Assembly: GCF_004570385.1 (NCBI RefSeq)
Contig: NZ_SPQL01000005.1
Coordinates: 186,001-250,000, forward strand
Reading direction: 5' to 3'
From: Blastococcus sp. CT_GayMR19
GTDB lineage: Bacteria; Actinomycetota; Actinomycetes; Mycobacteriales; Geodermatophilaceae
Length of the DNA stretch: 64,000 nt
Position 1 is the first letter of the stretch; every line of letters begins with the position of its first letter. Below are positions 56,014 to 63,512 of this stretch, in pieces. Under the pieces are notes generated by a model, which was not told where the DNA came from, ran no database searches, and worked only from the letters and a program-made list of their open reading frames with translations. Position numbers and translations under genes: made by a program.

Positions 56014-56889
56014 TCAGGCAGCGCGGGCGTCGGCGACGCGGGCGTACCCCGCCCGCACGATCGGCGACCAGCGCGCCCGCTCCGGCACCGCGAGCAGCGC
56101 CGTGCGGAAGGCCCTCAGCGCGGCCGTGGCTGCCGCGTCGGTCAGGGAGAAGCCGGGCATCGAGAACATCTGCCGCGCCCACGGCGGCAGCGTCGCGAAG
56201 CCCAGCGACACGAACGTGCCCCACGCCGGGCGCGCGGGCGTCAGCACCTGCACCCAGCCCTTCATCGGCGGCACGAACAGTCGGCGGACGCCCTCGGAGG
56301 CGGCCGGTGTCAGCGCCAGCTCCGGGCGGATCCGCTCGAAGTACGCGTCGAGGTCGGCCACCGTCCGAGGGACGAGTTCCTCGGGCACCCCCACCAGCCG
56401 GGCCGCCGCCATCTGCTCCAGCACGTAGGCGTCGGCGTCGTCGTCGGACAGCGGCAGACCCGCCCGCCGGGCCGTCGAGAGCAGCGAGTCGACCGCGCCG
56501 TTGTGCACCCACAGCAGGAGATCCGGATCGTCGACCCGGTAGGCCCGGCCGGTGGTCTCGTCGACGCCGGAGAGCTTGCGGTGGTATCCGCGCACCCGCG
56601 CCGCCATGCGCCGGGCCTCGGTGCGGGTGCCGAACGTGACGGTCTCCACGTACTGGCCCGTGCGGGTCATCCGCATCCACCACTCGTCCTTGAAGCCGGT
56701 CGAGTTGCGGGCCACGCCGTCCATCGCGACGGGGTGCAGCGCCTGCAGCATGAGGGCACGCAATCCGCCGACCGCGTAGCTCGGGTCGGCGTGGATCCGC
56801 CAGGTGACGCTGCCGGGCCCGAAGAAGCCGAGCAGGTCCTCCTCGGCGGTCCACTCGTCGGGCGAGGGCAGCGGCGCCAGCCGGCTCAT
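56014..56889 (-). CDS. MpaB/DUF2236-family putative oxygenase
   Basis: This 291-residue protein has the DUF2236 pattern: LLGFFGPGSVTWRIHADPSYAVGG (in part), ALMLQALHPVAMDGVA with the conserved histidine, RTGQYVETVTFGT, and RVRGYHRKLSG. DDPDLLLWVHNGAVDS contains the second conserved histidine. The family is related to rubber and polyketide-type oxygenases that bind haem. Substrate is unknown. ATG 56889 overlaps the stop of the upstream alpha/beta hydrolase by 4 bp, so the two are coupled. Confidence 0.88.
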   Translation of the reverse strand: MSRLAPLPSPDEWTAEEDLLGFFGPGSVTWRIHADPSYAVGGLRALMLQALHPVAMDGVARNSTGFKDEWWMRMTRTGQYVETVTFGTRTEARRMAARVRGYHRKLSGVDETTGRAYRVDDPDLLLWVHNGAVDSLLSTARRAGLPLSDDDADAYVLEQMAAARLVGVPEELVPRTVADLDAYFERIRPELALTPAASEGVRRLFVPPMKGWVQVLTPARPAWGTFVSLGFATLPPWARQMFSMPGFSLTDAAATAALRAFRTALLAVPERARWSPIVRAGYARVADARAA

Positions 56890-57803
56890 GACTCCACCGA
56901 GGCGTTCGCCCAGAAGTCGAGCAGCACCTCCACCGTGCGCGGCGGATTCTCGACGGCGGGGGAGTGGATCGAGTTGTTGATGACCTCGTGCCGGGCGCCG
57001 AGCCGGACCGCCATGTCGGCCTGGACGTGCGGGAGCCAGGCGTCGTCCGCCTCGCCGTAGGCAACCAGCAGCGGCACTCCCGTGGCGGCCAGCTCGGCCA
57101 CGCGGTCGGGTTCGTTCAGCATCGCCTCGGCCATGCCGCGCAGGCCCGCCTCGGAGTTGCGCAGGAACCGGCGGGAGTAGAACTCCCGGGTCGGCGCCGG
57201 GACCGTCTGCGCCCTCGGATCGGTCATCGCGACCTGCTCGAGCGTCTGGTGGACCAGCGCCACGCCGCCCTGATCGAGCAGCGGGCCGAGGTGGTCGAGG
57301 AGGTCGGCCCGCCGCCCGCCCAGCTTCGACGGCCCCGACCCGAGCAGCGTGAACGACGTGAACAGCGCCGGCTCCGCCAGGACGGCGGCCCTGGTGACGA
57401 GGCCACCGAAGCTGTGCCCGAGCAGGTGCAGCGGCTCGCCGGACTCCTCGCGCAGGATCCGGGCGACGGCGACGACGTCCAGACCCAGCTCGGCGACCGA
57501 GTAGGCCGTGGGGTCGTCGGGGCCGGGTGACTCGTACTGCCCGCGCTGGTCGAGCGCGACGATCCGGTAACCGGCGTCGGCCAGCGGGGCGAGCAGCGGT
57601 GCGAAGTCCTCCTTGCTGCCGGTGTAGCCGGCCACCAGCAGCGCGGTTCCGCGCACCGCCTCCCCGCCGGTGTCCAGGGCGGTGAGGGGACCGGCGCGCC
57701 CGGGGAACGTGCGGTGCGCCGCGTCGTGGGCGGCGAGCTGGCGGAGGTCGTCGGGTGCGATGGCGAGCGGCACGGAGAAGTCGGGACCACCGGGCAGGAC
57801 CAT
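56886..57803 (-). CDS. Alpha/beta hydrolase
   Basis: This 305-residue hydrolase has the nucleophile elbow GHSFGG with the catalytic serine near residue 130. The strand LLVAGYTGSKEDFAPLL supplies the oxyanion region, and VALDQRGQYES follows. The acid is likely in LLVAYGEADDAW and the histidine in NNSIHSPAVENP. The substrate is unknown. It is followed by, and overlaps, the DUF2236 gene. ATG 57803. Confidence 0.88.
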   Translation of the reverse strand: MVLPGGPDFSVPLAIAPDDLRQLAAHDAAHRTFPGRAGPLTALDTGGEAVRGTALLVAGYTGSKEDFAPLLAPLADAGYRIVALDQRGQYESPGPDDPTAYSVAELGLDVVAVARILREESGEPLHLLGHSFGGLVTRAAVLAEPALFTSFTLLGSGPSKLGGRRADLLDHLGPLLDQGGVALVHQTLEQVAMTDPRAQTVPAPTREFYSRRFLRNSEAGLRGMAEAMLNEPDRVAELAATGVPLLVAYGEADDAWLPHVQADMAVRLGARHEVINNSIHSPAVENPPRTVEVLLDFWANASVES

Positions 57804-57849
57804 GGTGCCCAGTGAACCCCGGTTCTTGCGGCCGTGCCGTCCGCGGGGC

Positions 57850-59007
57850 TCAGCGGAAGCCGTGCACCCGGTCGGGCAGGCGGTAGACCACGGCGTCCCC
57901 GGCCGTGGCGGCCACCCCGCCCTCGGGCAGGCCGCTCACCGCCGACCGGGCGACCTCACGCCCGGTCGACGTCTCCCGGAAGACGAAGCCGACCGCTGTC
58001 GGCACCGGCAGCGGAGTCGCCGGGTCCGCGCCGGCGTCCGGGGCGGCGGGCAGGCCGAGCGCGTCGGCCGACCAGAGCAGGCCGCCGGACGCCGAGTCGA
58101 GAGCGGCCAACGTGTCCCCGAGCCGGACCAGCGCGACGGTGCCCACCGCCACCTGCTGGACGGCGTCGGCGGCACCGGCCGGGACCAGCAGCCGGCACAG
58201 AACGGTCCCGTCCGCCGGCGACAGACCCTGGAACTCGCCGTCCAGCACGACGCCGAGCAGGCCGTCGGCCCCGAGCAGCCGGATCTCCGCACCGTCCCGG
58301 ACCGGCAGGTCCCTGGTCCAGTGCGCGTCGCCCTCGAAGCCGTCCAGCAGCCGCAGCCGTACGGCGGACGACCCGCCGCACCGCTCCAGGAGCGCGACCC
58401 CCGCCGACCCGGCCTCCGCGCCGAGCAGGACGCAGCCGTCCGGCGGGGCGTACCGCCAGCGGATGTTGTTGCCCGTCGGGTCGAGGGTCACCAGCCCCGT
58501 GGCGCTGACGGCGAGGACGATCCGGTCGGTGGAGTCGAGGGTGGCGTCCCCCCGGAAGTGGACGCTGCGCGTCCACCTCCGCACGCCGGTGCCGGCGTCG
58601 AGGGCGATGGCCTCGTCGCAGCGGTCCGCGGTGCGGAACACGGCCACCGCGACGCCGTCGGTGGCCGTCAGGCCGCACAGCCGCGCGTTGGCGCGCGTGT
58701 AGTGCCACGCCTCCTCGCCCGTCGCGGGGTCGAGGGCGCGCACCCCGTGCGCGGACCGGAGCAGGACGCGCCCGCTCTCCACGACGGTCTCCGGCAACGA
58801 GCCGCCGGGAGCGGACCAGTCCTCGGAGACGGCGCCGGCCGGCGTCCCCGAGGGGGCGTCGGCCGGTGCCGCGGTGGTGCTCTCCGTGGCCGCCGCGTCC
58901 GAACCGCGCCAGAGCAGCGCAGCGACGACGACGAGCGCCAGGGTGGCCGCCGTCCAGACCCACACCCGCAGCGGCGGGCGGCGCAGACCGGTCAGGAGAG
59001 GCGGCAC
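57850..59007 (-). CDS. PQQ-like beta-propeller membrane-anchored protein
   Basis: This 385-residue protein has an N-terminal transmembrane helix (~residues 16-33: VWTAATLALVVVAALLW). An extracytoplasmic domain of repeated beta-propeller blades follows: VVESGRVLLRSAHGVRALDPATGEEAW (in part), IALDAGTGVRRWTR and LAALDSASGGLLWS. The A-x-D-x-x-T/S-G-x-x-x-W repeats mark the PQQ-like fold, as in BamB. The neighbouring helicase and ferritin-like genes reproduce the Rv3210c-Rv3212 order. The function is unknown. Confidence 0.85.
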   Translation of the reverse strand: MPPLLTGLRRPPLRVWVWTAATLALVVVAALLWRGSDAAATESTTAAPADAPSGTPAGAVSEDWSAPGGSLPETVVESGRVLLRSAHGVRALDPATGEEAWHYTRANARLCGLTATDGVAVAVFRTADRCDEAIALDAGTGVRRWTRSVHFRGDATLDSTDRIVLAVSATGLVTLDPTGNNIRWRYAPPDGCVLLGAEAGSAGVALLERCGGSSAVRLRLLDGFEGDAHWTRDLPVRDGAEIRLLGADGLLGVVLDGEFQGLSPADGTVLCRLLVPAGAADAVQQVAVGTVALVRLGDTLAALDSASGGLLWSADALGLPAAPDAGADPATPLPVPTAVGFVFRETSTGREVARSAVSGLPEGGVAATAGDAVVYRLPDRVHGFR

Positions 59008-59017
59008 GGCCGGAGGA

Positions 59018-60739
59018 TCAGGCGGCGGACTCGGAGCCGCCGCGGCCGGAACCGCCGCGGCGACGACGGCGACGCGGCTTGCTGCCGCCGCCCTCGCCCG
59101 AGCCGTCGGACGATCCCTCGGACGGGCCCGCCGCGGCCGGGGTGGACTCGCCGGCCTCGGCGGTCGGTCCGGTGCCGCGGGTGCGACGGCGGGGGCGGCT
59201 CTTGCCGGGACCGGCCTGCTCGCCGTCGGTGGAGCGCTCGCCCTGCCGGCTGCCCGACGGGCCGCGCGAGTCGCCGCGCCCGCCGGAGTCGCGTCCGCCG
59301 GAGTCGCGTCCGCCCGAGTCGCGTCCGCCCGAGGTGGGCCGGTTGCGCTTGCCGGTCTCCCCGAGATCCTCGAGGGTCTCGGCGTCCAGGCCCTCGCGCG
59401 TGCGCTGCGAGCGCGGCAGCCGGCCGGTGGCCGTCTCCGGGACGTCGAGGTCGCTGTAGACCCACGGCGAGGTGGAGTAGGTCTCCGGCGGCTCGGCGAA
59501 GTCCAGGTCGAGCGCCTTGTTGATCAGCTGCCACCGGGGGATGTCGTCCCAGTCGACGAGTGTGACGGCGACGCCCTCGCTGCCGGCCCGGCCGGTGCGG
59601 CCGATCCGGTGCAGGTAGGTCTTCTCGTCCTCGGGGCACTGGTAGTTGACGACGTGGCTGACGCCGGTGACGTCGATGCCGCGGGCGGCGACGTCGGTGG
59701 CCACCAGGACGTCGACCTTGCCGCTGCGGAAGGCTCGGAGCGCCTGCTCGCGGGCGCCCTGGCCGAGGTCGCCGTGCACCGCGGCCGCCGCGAACCCGCG
59801 GTCGACGAGCTCATCCGCGACCTTCTGCGCAGTGCGCTTGGTGCGGCAGAAGACCATGACCAGTCCGCGGTCGCGGGACTGCAGCACCCGGGACAGCAGC
59901 TCGGGCTTGTCCAGGTTGTGGGCCCGGTAGATGTACTGCGTCGTCTGCGGGACGGTCGAGCCCTCGTCGTTGCCGTGCGCCCGGATGTGGGTCGGCTGGG
60001 TCATGAACGACCGGGACAGGGTCACGATCGGGCCCGGCATGGTCGCGGAGAACAGCATCGTCTGCCGCTTGTCCGGGACCATCGCGAGGATCCGCTCGAT
60101 GTCGGGCAGGAAGCCCAGGTCGAGCATCTCGTCGGCCTCGTCGAGGACGAGGACCTTGACCTTGCCCAGGATCAGGTCGCCCCGCTGGGCCAGGTCGAGC
60201 AGCCGGCCCGGTGTGCCGACGACGACCTCGACGCCGTTCTGCAGCGCGGAGACCTGCGGCTCGAAGGCCCGGCCGCCGTAGATGGCCTGCACGCGGATGC
60301 CGCGCCGGGCGCCGGCCGTGGCCAGGTCGCGGGAGACCTGCACGCACAGCTCACGGGTGGGGACGACGACCAGCGCCTGCGGCACGCCGTCGCCGCCCTC
60401 GGCCGGGGGGACGACGCGCTGCAGCATCGGAACCCCGAAGCCGAGGGTCTTGCCGGTGCCGGTGCGGGCCTGACCGATGAGGTCGTGGCCGGCCAGCGCC
60501 AGCGGGAGCGTCAGCTCCTGGATGGCGAACGTGCGGGTGATCCCGGCGTCGTTCAGCGCGCGGACGATGTCGGGGTGGACGTCGAAGTCGCTGAACAGCG
60601 GGCTGTCGGGCGCGACGGGCGCGCCGCCCAGCTCCTCGACCTGCGACTCGAGCTCCTCCGGAGCGGGAGCGCCGGTCTCGGCGTGGTCGAGCGCGGTCGG
60701 CTCGAGGTCGGGCGTGGGGGTGTTCTCGATGGAGGTCAG
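59018..60739 (-). CDS. rhlE: DEAD-box RNA helicase RhlE, probable CTG start
   Basis: This protein of about 573 residues unwinds RNA. The Q-motif region TFAIQELTLPLAL, Walker A ARTGTGKT (residues 91-98), PTRELCVQV, TPGRLL, VLDEADEML, FSATMP, ATDVAARGID and HRIGRTGRAG are all present. The C-terminal tail is Arg/Gly/Ser-rich with GGRDS repeats and a basic end. The frame between the upstream TGA (60902-60904) and ATG 60427 contains no ATG, GTG or TTG, and ATG 60427 lies after Walker A. CTG 60739 has AGAGG eight bases upstream and is the best start. Confidence 0.9.
   Translation of the reverse strand: MTSIENTPTPDLEPTALDHAETGAPAPEELESQVEELGGAPVAPDSPLFSDFDVHPDIVRALNDAGITRTFAIQELTLPLALAGHDLIGQARTGTGKTLGFGVPMLQRVVPPAEGGDGVPQALVVVPTRELCVQVSRDLATAGARRGIRVQAIYGGRAFEPQVSALQNGVEVVVGTPGRLLDLAQRGDLILGKVKVLVLDEADEMLDLGFLPDIERILAMVPDKRQTMLFSATMPGPIVTLSRSFMTQPTHIRAHGNDEGSTVPQTTQYIYRAHNLDKPELLSRVLQSRDRGLVMVFCRTKRTAQKVADELVDRGFAAAAVHGDLGQGAREQALRAFRSGKVDVLVATDVAARGIDVTGVSHVVNYQCPEDEKTYLHRIGRTGRAGSEGVAVTLVDWDDIPRWQLINKALDLDFAEPPETYSTSPWVYSDLDVPETATGRLPRSQRTREGLDAETLEDLGETGKRNRPTSGGRDSGGRDSGGRDSGGRGDSRGPSGSRQGERSTDGEQAGPGKSRPRRRTRGTGPTAEAGESTPAAAGPSEGSSDGSGEGGGSKPRRRRRRGGSGRGGSESAA
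59281..59325 (-). repeat. 15-bp tandem repeats in the rhlE tail
   Basis: Three 15-bp units (two identical CGCCGGAGTCGCGTC, one with a single change), with a degenerate fourth after them, encode GGRDS repeats in the disordered RNA-binding tail of the helicase. Confidence 0.8.
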
Positions 60740-61072
60740 TGGTCTCGCCTCTGGTCTGCTGGGGGACCGGGTCCGGCGGCGGGGATCCGCAGCGTCGGGC
60801 CTGTCCGCGGGGTCGGTTGTCGCGGGATCAGTTCCAGCGCCGACGCGGCCAGCAGACCGGGCGAAGGGGATCGACCCGGGAGAAAGCCCTGGGGCTCTCG
60901 ATCACCGGCCCCGAGGGGCGGCGTCCAGCGGTGTCAGCGCACAGATACACAAGCGAGCCGAGCGGCTCGCCGATTCCCATGGTAGCGCGGGCACCGGTTA
61001 GCCTCGGCGCGCCGCGCTCCCCGCCCTCGGCGGCCGTCCGCGGATGGTCCCGCTGAGCCTCTGGAGCTGCCC
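60740..61072. other. Divergent intergenic region between rhlE and the ferritin-like gene
   Basis: This 333-bp gap holds no convincing gene. On the plus side, TAGCCT (60999-61004) and GGAG (61064-61067) fit a promoter and ribosome binding site for the gene at 61073. On the minus side, TACCAT near 60980 could start a long rhlE leader of roughly 230 nt. GCGAGCCG-AG-CGGCTCGC (60953-60970) is a perfect 8-bp hairpin in that leader. A structured leader would suit cold or autogenous control of a helicase, but this is inference. Confidence 0.5.
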
Positions 61073-61723
61073 GTGCCACCGGTCGACCGCCGCGCCGTCG
61101 TCGACCTGCTCGGCGTGCTCGCCTACGCGGAGCTGACCGCCTTCGACCGACTGGCCGAGGACGCCCGGCTGGCGCCCACGCTGGGCGGCCGGGCGGCGCT
61201 GGCCCGGATGGCGGCCGCCGAGATCGCCCACCACGTCCGGCTCACCGACCGGCTCTCGGAGCTGGGCATCGACCCGGCGAACGCGATGGCCCCGTTCGTC
61301 TCGGCGCTGGACACCTTCCACGAGAGCACCCGGCCGAGCACCTGGCTGGAGGGCCTGGTCAAGGCATACGTGGGCGACGGACTGGCCACCGACTTCTACC
61401 GGGAGATCGCCTCCTTCCTGCCCGATCCGGACCGCGCCCTGGTCCTCGACGTGCTCGCCGACACCGGGCACGCGGACTTCGCGGTCCGCGAGGTACGCGC
61501 GGCCATCGCCGCCAACCGCCGGGTCGCGGGGCGGCTGGCCCTCTGGGGACGGCGGCTCGTGGGCGAGGCGATGACCCGCTCCCAGGCGGTCATCGCGGAG
61601 AACGACCGGCTCGCCGAGCTCATCGTCGGCGGCACCGGCGACCTGACCGGGGTGGGCCGCCTGATCCAGCGGATCACCGACGCGCACACCGAGCGCATGA
61701 AGACGCTCGGCCTCAACCCCTGA
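61073..61723 (+). CDS. Ferritin-like-fold protein (Rv3210c type)
   Basis: This 216-residue all-helical protein contains LLGVLAYAELTAFDRLAEDA near the start and ARMAAAEIAHHVRLTDRLSELG with a Glu-x-x-His pair. Later DVLADTGHADFAVREVR may provide a second ligand set. It resembles the tRNA-hydroxylase/ferritin-like superfamily, and metal binding is plausible but not certain. GTG 61073 has GGAG five bases upstream. It sits next to rhlE, as in mycobacteria, and is followed 11 bp on by an SDR-like gene. Confidence 0.8.
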   Translation: MPPVDRRAVVDLLGVLAYAELTAFDRLAEDARLAPTLGGRAALARMAAAEIAHHVRLTDRLSELGIDPANAMAPFVSALDTFHESTRPSTWLEGLVKAYVGDGLATDFYREIASFLPDPDRALVLDVLADTGHADFAVREVRAAIAANRRVAGRLALWGRRLVGEAMTRSQAVIAENDRLAELIVGGTGDLTGVGRLIQRITDAHTERMKTLGLNP

Positions 61724-61734
61724 GGGGAGTTCCG

Positions 61735-62397
61735 ATGCTGCACCTGCTGATCGTCGGCGCCGGACCGGGGATCTCCGCCGCCACTGTGCGCCGGTTGACG
61801 CGCGAGGGGGACGCCGTCGGTCTGATCGCGCGCCGCGACGAGACGCTCGCCGAGCTCGCCGACGACCTGCGGGGCTGTGGCGTCATCGGGCGCGCCCCCG
61901 CGGAAGCCGGCGACCCCGCGTCGCTGACGGCGGCCGTCGAGTTGTTCGTCGAGACGTTCGGCCCGGTCGACGTCCTGCTCTACAACGTCTCGGTCGGTCG
62001 GCAGGTGGCAATCCCCGACCTGGCGCCGGAGGACCTGCTGGCCGATCTGGCGGCCGGCGCCGTGGGTCTGCAGACGGCGGTGCGGGCGGTGCTGCCCGGG
62101 ATGCGCGACCGCGGGTCGGGCACCGTGCTGGTGACCGGCAGTGGTTCGGCGGACCGGCCGATGACCTCCATGGCGACCCTCGGTGTGCAGAAGGCCGCGC
62201 TGCGGGCGCTGGCCCAGGTGCAGGCCGAGGCGCTGGCACCAGAAGGCGTCCACGTGGCGACGGTGACGATCCGCGGCCTCGTCGGGGAGGACCGGCAGAT
62301 CACCCCGGATCGGGTCGCCGCGCTCTACGCCGAACTGGTCGCCGAGACCGCCGGCCCCCGAGAGCGCTGGCGCAGCCTGGTCGACCTGACGCCGTGA
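61735..62397 (+). CDS. SDR-family protein lacking the catalytic tyrosine
   Basis: This 220-residue Rossmann protein has the nucleotide motif IVGAGPGISAAT (residues 6-17) in place of the usual TGxxxGIG, and NVSVG near 84. VLVTGSGSAD near 131 offers a serine. At the active site the normal YxxxK reads LGVQK (Leu149, Lys153), so the catalytic tyrosine is missing. It may bind NAD(P) without normal dehydrogenase activity. GAGGGGAG precedes ATG 61735, and it is coupled in an operon with the ferritin-like gene. Confidence 0.82.
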   Translation: MLHLLIVGAGPGISAATVRRLTREGDAVGLIARRDETLAELADDLRGCGVIGRAPAEAGDPASLTAAVELFVETFGPVDVLLYNVSVGRQVAIPDLAPEDLLADLAAGAVGLQTAVRAVLPGMRDRGSGTVLVTGSGSADRPMTSMATLGVQKAALRALAQVQAEALAPEGVHVATVTIRGLVGEDRQITPDRVAALYAELVAETAGPRERWRSLVDLTP

Positions 62398-62406
62398 AAC
62401 GCAACG

Positions 62407-62434
62407 GGGCGTCCCCGCAGAAGCGGAGACGCCC
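62407..62434. terminator. Hairpin between convergent SDR and DUF3107 genes
   Basis: GGGCGTC-C-CCGC pairs with GCGG-A-GACGCCC around AGAA, with one internal mismatch. Flanking AACGCA and TGCGTT can extend the structure. It lies 10 bp after the SDR stop and serves both convergent genes. Confidence 0.75.
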
Positions 62435-62454
62435 TGTCGGGACGTGCGTTGTTC

Positions 62455-62691
62455 TCAGGCGCCGGCGATGAAGCCGACCCGGCGCTGGTCCGGCTGGGCG
62501 ATCTCGACGTAGGCGATCCGGTCGACGGGGACGACGACGCGACGACCCCGCTCGTCGACGAGGGTCAGCAGGCCGTCCTTCGTCGAGCCGGACATGGCTG
62601 CTGCCACGTCTGCTGCGATCTCGTCGGGGGTCTTGGGGCTGTCGATGACCAGCTCCCTGGGGGAGTGCTGGACGCCGATCTTGACTTCCAC
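62455..62691 (-). CDS. DUF3107 family protein (TB9.4 type)
   Basis: This 78-residue protein begins MEVKIGVQHSPRELVIDS and continues with AADVAAAMSGSTKDGLLTLVDERGRRVVVPVDRIAYVEI (read in pieces). This is the DUF3107 signature seen in most actinobacteria (Rv3208A). It is probably cytoplasmic with a ferredoxin-like small fold; function unknown. GTG 62691 has GAGGAGG upstream and TAGCGT near 62733. The TetR gene lies upstream on the same strand, 105 bp away, as in mycobacteria. Confidence 0.9.
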   Translation of the reverse strand: MEVKIGVQHSPRELVIDSPKTPDEIAADVAAAMSGSTKDGLLTLVDERGRRVVVPVDRIAYVEIAQPDQRRVGFIAGA

Positions 62692-62796
62692 GTAGGCGAT
62701 GCCTCCTCGGTTCGCGCGACTGTCCCCACGCTAACCCAGTGGCGCGGTCGCGGCCGTGCTCCGCCGGTGCGCCGTCAGCGAACGGCGCCGGGCCGG

Positions 62797-63441
62797 TCAG
62801 TGGGGCAGCGAGCCGCCGTCGATCCGGGGGAAGCCGGAGATGCCCCGCCAGGCCAGCGCGGACATGAGCGCAACCGCCTCGTCGCGGGAGACGGTGCCCT
62901 TGCGGGGCAGCCACCAGCGCGCGCTCGTCTCGGCGAGCCCGGTCAGCCCGGCGGCGATCAGCAGCGCCCGCTCGGGGTCGGCGCCGGTGTCGGCCGCGAT
63001 GACCTCGGCGATCGCGTCCACGCAGACGCCGGTGCCGCGGTCGACGATGGCCCGGACGTCCGCGTCGTTGCGGAGGTCGGACTCGAAGACCAGGCGGAAC
63101 GCCTCGCCCTCCGCGTCGATGAAGTCGAAGTAGGCACCGACGGCGGCGTCCACCCGCTCGCGGTTGTCGTCGGTGGCGCCCATCGCCTCGCCGACCCGGT
63201 CCGCCAGCTCGGACACGTGCTCCTCGAGCAGCGCCAGGTACAGCTCCCGCTTGCCGGGGAAGTGCTGGTAGAGCACCGGCTTGCTGACGCCGGCGCGGTC
63301 GGCGATGTCGTCCATCGCGGCGGCGTGGAAACCCTGGGCCACGAAGACGTCCTGCGCGGCCCGCAGCAGCTGGAGCCGGCGAGCACCCCGCGGCAGTCGC
63401 GACGTGCGCCGGTTCGGGGCGGCGGCGGGAGGGGGCTGCAT
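62797..63441 (-). CDS. TetR/AcrR-family transcription regulator
   Basis: This 214-residue repressor has the N-terminal helix-turn-helix LLRAAQDVFVAQGF, then AAAMDDIADRAGVSKPVLYQHFPGKRELYLALL (given in part), typical of TetR. The C-terminal ligand domain (~80-214) contains FRLVFESDLRNDADVR and a WWLPRKG segment. It occupies the place of Rv3208, next to DUF3107. ATG 63441 has TAACAT nine bases upstream. Its ligand is unknown, and the divergent hydrolase gene at 63513 is a candidate target. Confidence 0.9.
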   Translation of the reverse strand: MQPPPAAAPNRRTSRLPRGARRLQLLRAAQDVFVAQGFHAAAMDDIADRAGVSKPVLYQHFPGKRELYLALLEEHVSELADRVGEAMGATDDNRERVDAAVGAYFDFIDAEGEAFRLVFESDLRNDADVRAIVDRGTGVCVDAIAEVIAADTGADPERALLIAAGLTGLAETSARWWLPRKGTVSRDEAVALMSALAWRGISGFPRIDGGSLPH

Positions 63442-63498
63442 GACGGCCCTATGTTACCGGCGAGTTGCCGTTCCGCATGCGGTGTCCCGCGCGTGGAT

Positions 63499-63504
63499 TA
63501 CCGT
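63499..63504 (+). promoter_or_regulatory. Candidate -10 box of the terminal hydrolase gene (leaderless)
   Basis: TACCGT ends 8 nt before the ATG at 63513, without a ribosome binding site. It lies 60 bp from the divergent TetR start. Confidence 0.4.
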
Positions 63505-63512
63505 CGCCCCCG

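Noticed and set aside
59018-60427. Helicase gene starting at ATG 60427
   Set aside because: This start would remove the Q motif and Walker A, which are encoded in frame just upstream.
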